8,512 nt of DNA from Mariprofundaceae bacterium. GTDB lineage: Bacteria > Pseudomonadota > Zetaproteobacteria > Mariprofundales > Mariprofundaceae. The position numbers and the translations under genes were made by a program. This document shows positions 1 through 4,901 of this stretch, piece by piece. Location of the stretch: NCBI GenBank assembly GCA_027018975.1, contig JALUXN010000261.1, positions 1 to 8,512 of the forward strand. Reading direction: 5' to 3'. A model generated the notes under the pieces. The model saw nothing but the letters and a program-made list of their open reading frames with translations. It did no database searches and was not told where the DNA came from. Within the stretch, counting starts at the first letter, position 1. Every line of letters starts with the position of its first letter.

Positions 1-1
1 T

Positions 2-214
2 CTGAAGACGGCAGTGTTGCAGGCCGGTGCGGTGCGTGTGCGGCCGATTATCTTGACGGCGCTGGCGGTGATTGCCGGTACGTCGATCATGATGAGCGAT
101 CCGGTCTTCGGCGGCTTGGGTGTGTCGATGGTCTTCGGCACGCTGTCGGCAACCGTATTGACCCTCTTCATTACACCACTGATGTACTATCTGTGGCAGC
201 GCCAAAAATCTTAA
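2..214 (+). CDS. RND-family efflux permease, C-terminal fragment
   Basis: This is the last 70 residues of a gene that begins upstream of the window; the frame is open from base 2 and ends in TAA. The text VRPIILTALAVIAGTSIM followed by a GLGVSMVFGTLSATVLTLF stretch and a TPLMYYLW ending is typical of the last two transmembrane helices of RND (resistance-nodulation-division) inner-membrane exporters of the AcrB/CzcA/MMPL-like kind. These proton-driven pumps move substrates outward, usually with a periplasmic adaptor and an outer-membrane channel. The fragment cannot tell drug, metal or other substrates apart. The next gene starts 16 nt after its stop, so the two are probably cotranscribed. The family call is firm and the substrate is unknown. 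Confidence 0.85.
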   Translation: MKTAVLQAGAVRVRPIILTALAVIAGTSIMMSDPVFGGLGVSMVFGTLSATVLTLFITPLMYYLWQRQKS

Positions 215-230
215 AAACAAGGAGAAACAG

Positions 231-440
231 ATGACTATACCACGTTTAATTCGCATCATCGCAGGCACATTTATCCTGCTCAGCCTCTACCTATCCTACC
301 GCTACAACGGCGTGGACTTTTCGCAGCCGACCTGGCTCTGGTTCACCGCCTTTGTGGGCGCCAACCTGCTGCAGTCCGGATTCACGCAGTGGTGTTTGAT
401 GGAGGTGATTCTCTCCAAGCTCGGCTTTAAGCACGGCTGA
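231..440 (+). CDS. DUF2892 (YgaP-type) small inner-membrane protein
   Basis: A 69-residue protein with two predicted membrane helices, about residues 7-22 and 34-52, and a short C-terminal tail. The pattern RLIRIIAGTFILLSL, then WLWFTAFVGANLLQSGFTQWC, matches DUF2892, the small membrane domain that forms the C-terminal half of the E. coli rhodanese YgaP. A single cysteine (Cys55) sits where the family usually has one, though the proline that often follows it is a leucine here. An AAGGAG ribosome site lies about 6 nt before the ATG. It follows the RND gene by 16 nt and precedes a membrane-tethered rhodanese by 169 nt. A role as membrane partner of a rhodanese is inferred from the YgaP fusion; the family has no settled biochemical activity. 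Confidence 0.8.
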   Translation: MTIPRLIRIIAGTFILLSLYLSYRYNGVDFSQPTWLWFTAFVGANLLQSGFTQWCLMEVILSKLGFKHG

Positions 441-517
441 ATCGTCGCCCAGTGATATTTTAACCACACAGTTTTGAGTCGGCAGCATGAACACCTCTGC
501 AGCCGATTCACCCAGTT

Positions 518-574
518 GACGGGTGCGGCCGGGCTCTCTCCCCCCTCCCTTCGGAAACCCCGGTTGTACCCGTC
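518..574 (+). other. Possible leader hairpin before rhodanese 1
   Basis: GACGGGT (518-524) pairs with ACCCGTC (568-574). After a symmetric 4-by-4 internal loop, CCGGG (529-533) pairs with CCCGG (559-563), closing a pyrimidine-rich loop. The structure ends 35 nt before the rhodanese start codon. There is no following T-run, so it does not look like an intrinsic terminator. It may be a leader structure or chance pairing in GC-rich DNA. Confidence 0.3.
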
Positions 575-609
575 ATCCCTCACCATCCCCAAAAAGGAGT
601 CAACAACAG

Positions 610-999
610 ATGCAGAATAATATCGGCTATATCGCTCTGGCCGTAGTGCTCGGCTGGATGCTCTGGCAGCGGGTGATCGCACCCAAGCTCTCCGGCGTCA
701 AAACGATCTCGGCTAGCGATTACATGAGCTTCCGGAATGAAAAACATACCCTGCTGGATGTGCGTCAGCCCGGCGAGTGGCAGTCCGGCCACGCCAGCCA
801 TGCGATCCATATCCCGCTGGGCGAAGTGAAGCGCCGTCTCGGCGAGATTCCGAAAGATCGGCCGGTGGTGGTGATCTGTGCCTCCGGTAATCGCTCGGCG
901 ATGGCGGCGATCACACTGGCCAAAGCGGGTTTTGATTCCGTTTACAACTTTGCCGGTGGCATGGGCGCGTGGCGCAGCGCCGGCCTGCCGGTCACATAA
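610..999 (+). CDS. Membrane-tethered single-domain rhodanese
   Basis: A 129-residue sulfurtransferase with one N-terminal membrane helix (about residues 5-20) and a single rhodanese domain (about 32-127). Visible family marks are LLDVRQPGEWQSGHASHAIHIPL and the active-site loop CASGNRS, with catalytic Cys90 that would carry a persulfide. The domain ends in the usual FAGGMGAWRSAGLPV. Basic residues follow the helix (QRVIAPK) and none precede it, so by the positive-inside rule the domain probably faces the cytoplasm; this is inference. The ATG at 610 is chosen because AAGGAG lies about 11 nt upstream and the membrane helix begins directly after it. An in-frame start at 523 would add an unlikely Pro/Ser-rich extension. 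It heads a run of three rhodanese genes, 24 nt before the next start. Confidence 0.9.
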   Translation: MQNNIGYIALAVVLGWMLWQRVIAPKLSGVKTISASDYMSFRNEKHTLLDVRQPGEWQSGHASHAIHIPLGEVKRRLGEIPKDRPVVVICASGNRSAMAAITLAKAGFDSVYNFAGGMGAWRSAGLPVT

Positions 1000-1023
1000 T
1001 TTGCCAGTCACACAGAGGAGAGA

Positions 1024-1458
1024 ATGATGCAAACAGCGATAAAACGATGGATGGTGGCAACAGTCATGCTGATCACACTACCGCTGGTGGCGACAGCCTG
1101 CGGTTTCGGCGAGCAGACAGCGGAGGGGTATGAGAATGCCAGCATCGCCCACACCCACGACCACTGGCAGCAGGGCGCGGCATCGCCGATTCCCTTTATG
1201 CTGCTCGATGTACGTACACCCGAGGAGTATGCCGCAGGGCATATCAAGGGAGCGAAGTTGATTCCGCTGCAAGCGCTGGCTGATCACTTGCGTGATGTAC
1301 CGCACGACAAGCAGGTCTATGTCTATTGCCAATCCGGCGGGCGCTCGGCGCGGGCGGCGAAGTTTCTTGCCCAACACGGGTACAAAAATATTGAAAATGT
1401 GAAGGGTGGCATCGAGGCGTGGAAAGCGGCCGGCTACCCGGTGGAGAAGAGGTCATGA
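1024..1458 (+). CDS. Exported rhodanese, probable lipoprotein
   Basis: A 144-residue protein with an N-terminal signal sequence: positive start (IKR), hydrophobic core (about residues 9-24) and VATAC around Cys26. That resembles a lipobox, although alanine at -3 is less usual than leucine. The mature part holds a His-rich stretch (AHTHDH, about 42-47) and a full rhodanese domain with LLDVRTPEEYAAGHIKGA and loop CQSGGRS, catalytic Cys102. The domain should therefore work in the periplasm, anchored to a membrane or free. Two Met codons (1024 and 1027) begin the frame, and GAGGAG just upstream suits the second slightly better. Its stop overlaps the next gene's ATG (ATGA), so translation of the two is likely coupled. 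Sulfur acceptor and donor are unknown. Confidence 0.88.
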   Translation: MMQTAIKRWMVATVMLITLPLVATACGFGEQTAEGYENASIAHTHDHWQQGAASPIPFMLLDVRTPEEYAAGHIKGAKLIPLQALADHLRDVPHDKQVYVYCQSGGRSARAAKFLAQHGYKNIENVKGGIEAWKAAGYPVEKRS

Positions 1459-1802
1459 ATGCCATGCAGATGAAAGAGATGAACGTCAACGAATTGTATC
1501 CCAAATGGCTGATCGCCAATGAGAAAGGGCGGCCGATCAAGCTGATCGATGTGCGCGAACCACACGAATATGCCGCCGGCCATGTGCCGGGGGCGGAGCT
1601 GGTGCCGCTGCGCAGTGTGCCGGCGCGAGTGGACGCTTTTCCGCAGGATGGCGAGGTGTTTGTCATCTGCCGCTCCGGTGGGCGCTCGGCGCAGGCGATT
1701 CAGTTTTTGCGTCAGCAGCAGGGTCACGATAACCTCATCAACATTGCCGGCGGCACCATGGCTTGGGCGCAAGCCGGCTATCCGATCGATCAGGAGGCGT
1801 AA
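1455..1802 (+). CDS. Soluble cytoplasmic rhodanese
   Basis: A 115-residue single-domain rhodanese without signal peptide or membrane helix. It opens with a Met-rich start resembling the 'sulfurtransferase domain' leader (MNVNELYPKW), then LIDVREPHEYAAGHVPGA, and has the loop CRSGGRS with catalytic Cys72. It ends with IAGGTMAWAQAGYPID. The ATG at 1455 overlaps the previous gene's TGA by four bases; an in-frame GTG at 1419 lies inside that gene and is less likely. It is clearly related to the preceding rhodanese (shared EYAAGH and SGGRSA motifs), so the two may be duplicates that diverged in location. It should move sulfane sulfur between cytoplasmic thiols, but its partner is not known. DUF302 starts one base after the stop. 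Confidence 0.9.
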   Translation: MNAMQMKEMNVNELYPKWLIANEKGRPIKLIDVREPHEYAAGHVPGAELVPLRSVPARVDAFPQDGEVFVICRSGGRSAQAIQFLRQQQGHDNLINIAGGTMAWAQAGYPIDQEA

Positions 1803-1803
1803 A

Positions 1804-2193
1804 ATGGCAGATTATGGTATGAGAAGGGTGTTTGATGGTGATGTCGAAGCGGCTGAGACGGCGATCACCGAGGCGTTGAAAGATGTCGGTTTCGGCGTGT
1901 TGACCCGCATCGATGTGGCGGCGACGTTGAAAAAGAAGATCGATGTTGATCGTCCGCCCTATGTGATTCTCGGCGCATGCAATCCCAAATTCGCCCATCA
2001 GGGCATCAGCAGCGAGCCGGAGCTGGGGCTGCTGCTACCATGCAATGTGCTCATCTATGTCGATGATGCGGGGCAGACGGTGGTATCGATGATCGATCCG
2101 GCCGCCATGGTGGGCATGATCGACAACCCCGAGATGCAGCATTTGGCCGATGAGGTCAAACCGCTGCTGCAAAGCGCCTTGCAGGCGATCTGA
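1804..2193 (+). CDS. DUF302-domain protein
   Basis: A 129-residue soluble protein that matches DUF302 across its whole length: GDVEAAETAITEALKDVGFGVLTRIDV, then PYVILGACNPKFAHQ and PELGLLLPCNVLIYV. Two cysteines, Cys59 (GACNP) and Cys80 (LPCN), lie at positions commonly conserved in the family. DUF302 has no established reaction. It recurs next to rhodaneses and sulfur-oxidation genes, so a thiol- or sulfur-linked role is reasonable but unproven. The ATG at 1804 has AGGAGG about 6 nt upstream (1792-1797), inside the end of the rhodanese gene, which argues for tight coupling. An upstream extension of the same frame through the rhodanese gene is a shadow. Confidence 0.85.
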   Translation: MADYGMRRVFDGDVEAAETAITEALKDVGFGVLTRIDVAATLKKKIDVDRPPYVILGACNPKFAHQGISSEPELGLLLPCNVLIYVDDAGQTVVSMIDPAAMVGMIDNPEMQHLADEVKPLLQSALQAI

Positions 2194-2214
2194 TCCATTC
2201 CGGTTCGCAACAAT

Positions 2215-2883
2215 ATGACAGCGCGCTGGCTCAACCACTTCCCTGAACTGGCGCAGATTGATGATGCGCCTTGGCAACGTACTGCGGCCAAGGCGATGCG
2301 CATGCAGGTCAAACGCGGCAGCGTGCTGTTCCGCGACGGTGATGCCTGCAACGGCTATGTGCTGGTAGTCAGCGGCTCGGTGCGGGTGCAGAAGATCGAT
2401 CCGCAGGGGCATGAGATTGTCCTCTATCGCGTCGAGGAAGGGCAGAGCTGCATGTTGACCACCACCTGCCTGCTGGGACACCAGACCTATCCAGCGGAGG
2501 GAGTGGCCGAGAGCGATGTGGATCTGGTACTGCTGCCGCGCGACGCCTTCGACCGTGCCCTCTCCGATTCACCGAAATTCCGACAATTTGTGATGGCCAG
2601 AATCGGCGAGCGGATCAGTGATCTGATGCTGCTGCTCGAAGATGTCGCCTTTGGCCGCAAAGATGCCCGCTTGGCGGCGTTTCTGCTCAAACAGGCTGCC
2701 GAGTCCGGCGATCAGTTGCAGATCACCCATCGCGAGCTGGCGGTGGAGCTGGGTACCGCGCGCGAAGTGGTGAGCCGACTGCTCAAAGATTTTGAGCGCA
2801 AAGGGATGGTAGCGCTGGGGCGCAACCGAATCACGCTGCTGCATCACCGCCGTCTGACTGAAATTGCCGAGCGCGAATGCTGA
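2215..2883 (+). CDS. Crp/Fnr-family transcriptional regulator
   Basis: A 222-residue regulator of normal Crp/Fnr length. Residues about 12-115 form the cyclic-nucleotide-binding-like beta barrel (GSVLFRDGD, GYVLVVSGSVRVQ, GHEIVLYRVEEGQSC). A long dimer helix follows (about 118-145), then a winged helix-turn-helix (about 168-208) with ITHRELAVELGTAREVVSRLLKDFE. The recognition helix carries E-x-x-S-R (Glu184, Ser187, Arg188), the FNR-like arrangement. The N-terminal four-cysteine set of FNR that binds an Fe-S cluster is missing. Cysteines are present at 45, 79 and 85, the last two in SCMLTTTC, and might respond to redox or sulfane sulfur. No convincing Shine-Dalgarno precedes the ATG 21 nt after DUF302. 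It probably controls the surrounding sulfur genes; the target sites are not known. Confidence 0.9.
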   Translation: MTARWLNHFPELAQIDDAPWQRTAAKAMRMQVKRGSVLFRDGDACNGYVLVVSGSVRVQKIDPQGHEIVLYRVEEGQSCMLTTTCLLGHQTYPAEGVAESDVDLVLLPRDAFDRALSDSPKFRQFVMARIGERISDLMLLLEDVAFGRKDARLAAFLLKQAAESGDQLQITHRELAVELGTAREVVSRLLKDFERKGMVALGRNRITLLHHRRLTEIAEREC

Positions 2884-2899
2884 CAAACAATATCGCGTC

Positions 2900-2924
2900 A
2901 TCCCCGAACGCCTCTATCGGGGAT
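2900..2924 (+). other. Hairpin after the Crp/Fnr gene
   Basis: ATCCCCGA (2900-2907) and TCGGGGAT (2917-2924) form a perfect 8-bp stem with a 9-nt loop, 17 nt after the regulator's stop. Its place suggests an operon end, but no T-run follows, so it is at best a weak or factor-assisted terminator, or an mRNA 3'-end stabiliser. Confidence 0.4.
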
Positions 2925-2980
2925 CTATTGCTGCGCAGCTTCCCGATAAAACCCTTAGGGGCGAGCTTGGCTGATTTTTG

Positions 2981-2993
2981 GTGACATTGTCAC
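2981..2993. promoter_or_regulatory. Perfect palindrome GTGACA-T-TGTCAC, candidate operator
   Basis: GTGACA (2981-2986) and TGTCAC (2988-2993) form a perfect 6-1-6 inverted repeat 63 nt before the DUF2892 start, about where a regulator would bind near a promoter. Flanking arms TAGGGGC (2956-2962) and GCCCCCTA (3010-3017) also nearly pair around it. The owner is unknown; the neighbouring Crp/Fnr protein is a candidate, but the spacing is not the usual FNR box (TTGAT-N4-ATCAA). Confidence 0.4.
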
Positions 2994-3055
2994 TGAAGAG
3001 GATGCCCGAGCCCCCTAGCCTTCCCCCATCATCGACGGACAAAAGGAGGTTAGTG

Positions 3056-3259
3056 ATGAAAGCAAATGTAGGTGGTATCGATCGGATGGTTCGTTTGTTG
3101 GGTGGCTTGGCGTTGATCGCCTTCGGCCTGCTCGGCGGACTGGCTTCACCCTGGAATATCGTGGCCATGGTTGCCGGAGCGGTATTCACATTGACGGCAG
3201 TGATCAAATTCTGCCCGCTCTATACGATTTTCGGCATCAATTCCTGTTCAGCGAATTAA
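3056..3259 (+). CDS. DUF2892 (YgaP-type) small inner-membrane protein, second copy
   Basis: A 67-residue protein with the DUF2892 layout: start MKANVGGIDRMVRLLGGLAL, two membrane helices (about residues 12-29 and 33-50), then the family ending FCPLYTIFGINSCS with Cys53 and Cys64. This C-terminal CPLY...GINxC signature is more typical than that of the copy at 231-440. The ATG at 3056 is preceded by a very strong AAAGGAGGT about 6 nt upstream; an in-frame GTG at 2978 would lie inside the palindromic control region and is rejected. It stands between two long non-coding gaps and may be a separate transcript or the last gene of the regulator cluster. The two cysteines could be sulfur-accepting sites, but this is inference. 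Confidence 0.88.
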   Translation: MKANVGGIDRMVRLLGGLALIAFGLLGGLASPWNIVAMVAGAVFTLTAVIKFCPLYTIFGINSCSAN

Positions 3260-3263
3260 GCAC

Positions 3264-3291
3264 TTTACTTATTACATTATCATATTATGAT
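3264..3291 (+). promoter_or_regulatory. Candidate sigma-70 promoter P1 upstream of sqr
   Basis: TTTACT (3264-3269) and TATGAT (3286-3291) are separated by 16 nt and match the -35 and -10 consensus at 4 and 5 of 6 bases. The -10 box is the right arm of a 6-1-6 palindrome, ATCATA-T-TATGAT (3279-3291), so a repressor could cover it. Transcription from here would give sqr a structured 5' leader of about 260 nt. Confidence 0.4.
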
Positions 3292-3322
3292 TCGCCAATC
3301 TTTACGGCGCGGGTCTTCAGTT

Positions 3323-3362
3323 CCATGCAGGTGTCAAATGTGACACCAAGAAGCCTGCATGG
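3323..3362 (+). other. Nested inverted repeat in the sqr upstream region
   Basis: CCATGCAGG (3323-3331) pairs with CCTGCATGG (3354-3362), a perfect 9-bp stem. Inside, GGTGTCA (3330-3336) and TGACACC (3341-3347) form a second perfect inverted repeat with a 4-nt spacer, sharing GG with the outer stem. As RNA the two could stack or compete; as DNA the inner TGTCA-N4-TGACA has the size of a Crp/Fnr-family operator. Confidence 0.5.
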
Positions 3363-3366
3363 TTGC

Positions 3367-3388
3367 GGGGTGGAGTCTTCTCCACCCC
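3367..3388. other. Strong GC hairpin in the sqr upstream region
   Basis: GGGGTGGAG (3367-3375) and CTCCACCCC (3380-3388) form a perfect 9-bp stem with a TCTT tetraloop, 4 nt after the nested repeat. No T-run follows on either strand, so it is not a standard intrinsic terminator; it may be part of a structured leader or of a small RNA. A further 6-bp hairpin, TTCAGC (3416-3421) with GCTGAA (3428-3433), comes next. Confidence 0.45.
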
Positions 3389-3455
3389 AATACTCGCATA
3401 GAGAAGAAAAAACGGTTCAGCCGTATCGCTGAATATACCTGATATTAGGAAAGTC

Positions 3456-3483
3456 TTTACTTATTATATCATATATTCATTAT
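3456..3483 (+). promoter_or_regulatory. Possible second promoter P2 close to sqr
   Basis: TTTACT (3456-3461), followed 16 nt later by CATTAT (3478-3483), lies in a very AT-rich patch about 80 nt before the sqr start. The bases CTTTACTTATTA are identical to those at P1. The -10 match is poor (4 of 6), so this could equally be a repeated protein-binding site. Confidence 0.25.
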
Positions 3484-3518
3484 ACGCACACCATGGTCGG
3501 CAAACGGCCAATAAAAAA

Positions 3519-3540
3519 GAGGGCCATAGTGGATGCCCTC
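3519..3540 (+). other. Hairpin just upstream of the sqr ribosome site
   Basis: GAGGGC (3519-3524) pairs with GCCCTC (3535-3540) around a 10-nt loop. The stem ends about 6 nt before the GTGAGG ribosome site. It could keep that site open or stabilise the 5' end of the mRNA; no alternative pairing that hides the site is obvious. Confidence 0.35.
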
Positions 3541-3562
3541 GACAAAGTGAGGTAAATAAACT

Positions 3563-4840
3563 ATGGCACATGTTGCAATTATAGGCGCCGGCATTGGCGG
3601 TATGCCGGCGGCATACGAAATGAAAGACGCACTCAAAAAACTGGGTGGTCAACATGAAGTGACGGTAATATCGAATGTCGATTTCTTCCACTTCACCCCT
3701 TCCAACCCATGGGTCGCTGTCGGCTGGCGCAGTAAAGAGCAGATCAGCTTCGAATGCGCCCCCTATCTGAACAAAAAGGGGATCAATTTCCTCTCCTGTG
3801 GTGTCGATAAAATTGAGGCAGAAGAGAATCGCCTCCTGCTCGGCAATGGCCAGCACCTCGATTATGATTATCTGATTGTCGCCACCGGGCCCCGCCTCGC
3901 CTTTGAACTCATCCCCGGCATGGGGCCTGACGCACACACCCACTCCATCTGTCACGTGGATCACGCCATCACGACTCATCGCGCATTTGAAGAGTTCTGC
4001 AAGAACCCCGGCCCGATTGTCGTCGGCGCTGTTCAAGGTGTCTCCTGTTTCGGCCCTGCCTATGAGTTCGCCATGATTCTGGATACTGAGCTGCGCCGCC
4101 GGAAGATTCGCGACAAGGTGCCGATGACCTTTATCACACCGGAGCCCTACATCGGCCACCTTGGTCTGGGCGGCGTCGAGGACTCCAAGGGATTGCTCGA
4201 AGCAGAGTTCCGCAAACGCGAAATCAAGTTCATCACAAACTGCAAAACCACCGCTGTACATGAAGATTCCCTCGATTATGAAGAGGTCGATCGCAACGGC
4301 GAAGTGATTGCTTCCGGCTCACTCGATCAGAAATTTGCTATGCTGATGCCGCCATTCCGTGGTGTTGGTCCGGTCGCTGAGTGCGAGGGCTTGGTCAATC
4401 CGATGGGCTTTGTGATGATCAATGAGTACCAGCAGAACCCGAAATTCCATAATATTTACGGCACTGGCGTGATCGTGGCTATCCCTCCGGTTGAGGCGAC
4501 ACCCGTACCGGTCGGTACACCGAAGACCGGCTTCATGATCGAATCGATGACCACGGCCATTGTGCATAACATCATCCACGATCTGAAAGGCGAGAAGCCG
4601 GAGCAGTGCGGCACTTGGGGTGCGATCTGCTTGGCCGACTTCGGTGATGGCGGTGTGGCGCTGGTCGCCTATCCGCAGATTCCACCGCGCAACAAGACTT
4701 GGGCGAAAGGCGGCGGTTGGGTGCATACCGCCAAGGTCGGTTTCGAGAAGTATTTCATGCGCAAGATGCGCACCGGCGTCTCCGAGCCATTTATCGAGAA
4801 GGCATTCCTCAAACGGATGGGGATTGAACGCCTGAAATAA
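3563..4840 (+). CDS. sqr: Sulfide:quinone oxidoreductase, Acidithiobacillus type
   Basis: A 425-residue FAD enzyme that oxidises sulfide and passes electrons to the membrane quinone pool, giving sulfane sulfur or polysulfide. The N-terminus has the dinucleotide-binding motif GAGIGG (8-13). DYLIVATGP (102-110) is the second FAD-contact motif. The text matches the Acidithiobacillus ferrooxidans enzyme closely in FTPSNPWVAVGW, GVSCFGPAYEFAMI, PEPYIGHLG and IPPVEATPVPVGTPKTG. The three family cysteines are present: Cys130 (SICHVDH), Cys162 (GVSCFGP) and Cys356 (GAICLADFGD), the last two forming the redox pair. The C-terminal helices (KVGFEKYFMRKM) are the usual amphipathic membrane-binding end; there is no signal peptide. 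A GTGAGG ribosome site precedes the ATG. Own upstream promoter region and a strong terminator suggest a mainly monocistronic unit. Confidence 0.95.
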   Translation: MAHVAIIGAGIGGMPAAYEMKDALKKLGGQHEVTVISNVDFFHFTPSNPWVAVGWRSKEQISFECAPYLNKKGINFLSCGVDKIEAEENRLLLGNGQHLDYDYLIVATGPRLAFELIPGMGPDAHTHSICHVDHAITTHRAFEEFCKNPGPIVVGAVQGVSCFGPAYEFAMILDTELRRRKIRDKVPMTFITPEPYIGHLGLGGVEDSKGLLEAEFRKREIKFITNCKTTAVHEDSLDYEEVDRNGEVIASGSLDQKFAMLMPPFRGVGPVAECEGLVNPMGFVMINEYQQNPKFHNIYGTGVIVAIPPVEATPVPVGTPKTGFMIESMTTAIVHNIIHDLKGEKPEQCGTWGAICLADFGDGGVALVAYPQIPPRNKTWAKGGGWVHTAKVGFEKYFMRKMRTGVSEPFIEKAFLKRMGIERLK

Positions 4841-4851
4841 CCGGCGATGAT

Positions 4852-4885
4852 AAGCCCCGTGCCAAGCTGGCGCGGGGCTTGTTTT
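4852..4885 (+). terminator. Intrinsic terminator after sqr
   Basis: AAGCCCCGTGCCA (4852-4864) pairs with TGGCGCGGGGCTT (4868-4880), a 13-bp stem with one G-T wobble and an AGC loop, followed by TTGTTTT. It starts 11 nt after the sqr stop. The other strand lacks a T-run, so it acts on + strand transcripts. Confidence 0.88.
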
Positions 4886-4901
4886 GCAGACAGGAGATCG
4901 T

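Noticed and set aside
523..609. Upstream start for the first rhodanese
   Set aside because: The added residues are Pro/Ser/Arg-rich low-complexity text from the leader; the ATG at 610 has AAGGAG upstream and starts the membrane anchor.
1549..1803. N-terminal extension of the DUF302 frame through rhodanese 3
   Set aside because: The extension is an arginine- and cysteine-rich shadow of the rhodanese gene; the ATG at 1804 has its own strong ribosome site and begins the conserved domain.
2978..3055. Upstream GTG start for the second DUF2892 protein
   Set aside because: It would put the palindrome and a perfect AGGAGG inside the coding region; the ATG at 3056 fits the family start.
3367..3388. 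GC hairpin as an intrinsic terminator of the DUF2892 transcript
   Set aside because: The stem is strong, but no T-run follows on either strand, so it was reported only as a hairpin.
3263..3466. Small transposon-like element bounded by 12-bp direct repeats
   Set aside because: No terminal inverted repeats next to the direct repeats and no second copy in the window; kept only as a question among the findings.
2200..3562. Classical FNR box (TTGAT-N4-ATCAA) or CRP site (TGTGA-N6-TCACA)
   Set aside because: Neither consensus is found near the regulator, the DUF2892 gene or sqr; the palindromes present have different spacing, so no regulator was assigned to them.
3464..4261. Long open frame of 265 codons on the - strand opposite sqr
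   Set aside because: It is antisense to the strongly recognisable sqr coding sequence, has no family resemblance and no ribosome site, and is a by-product of codon bias.
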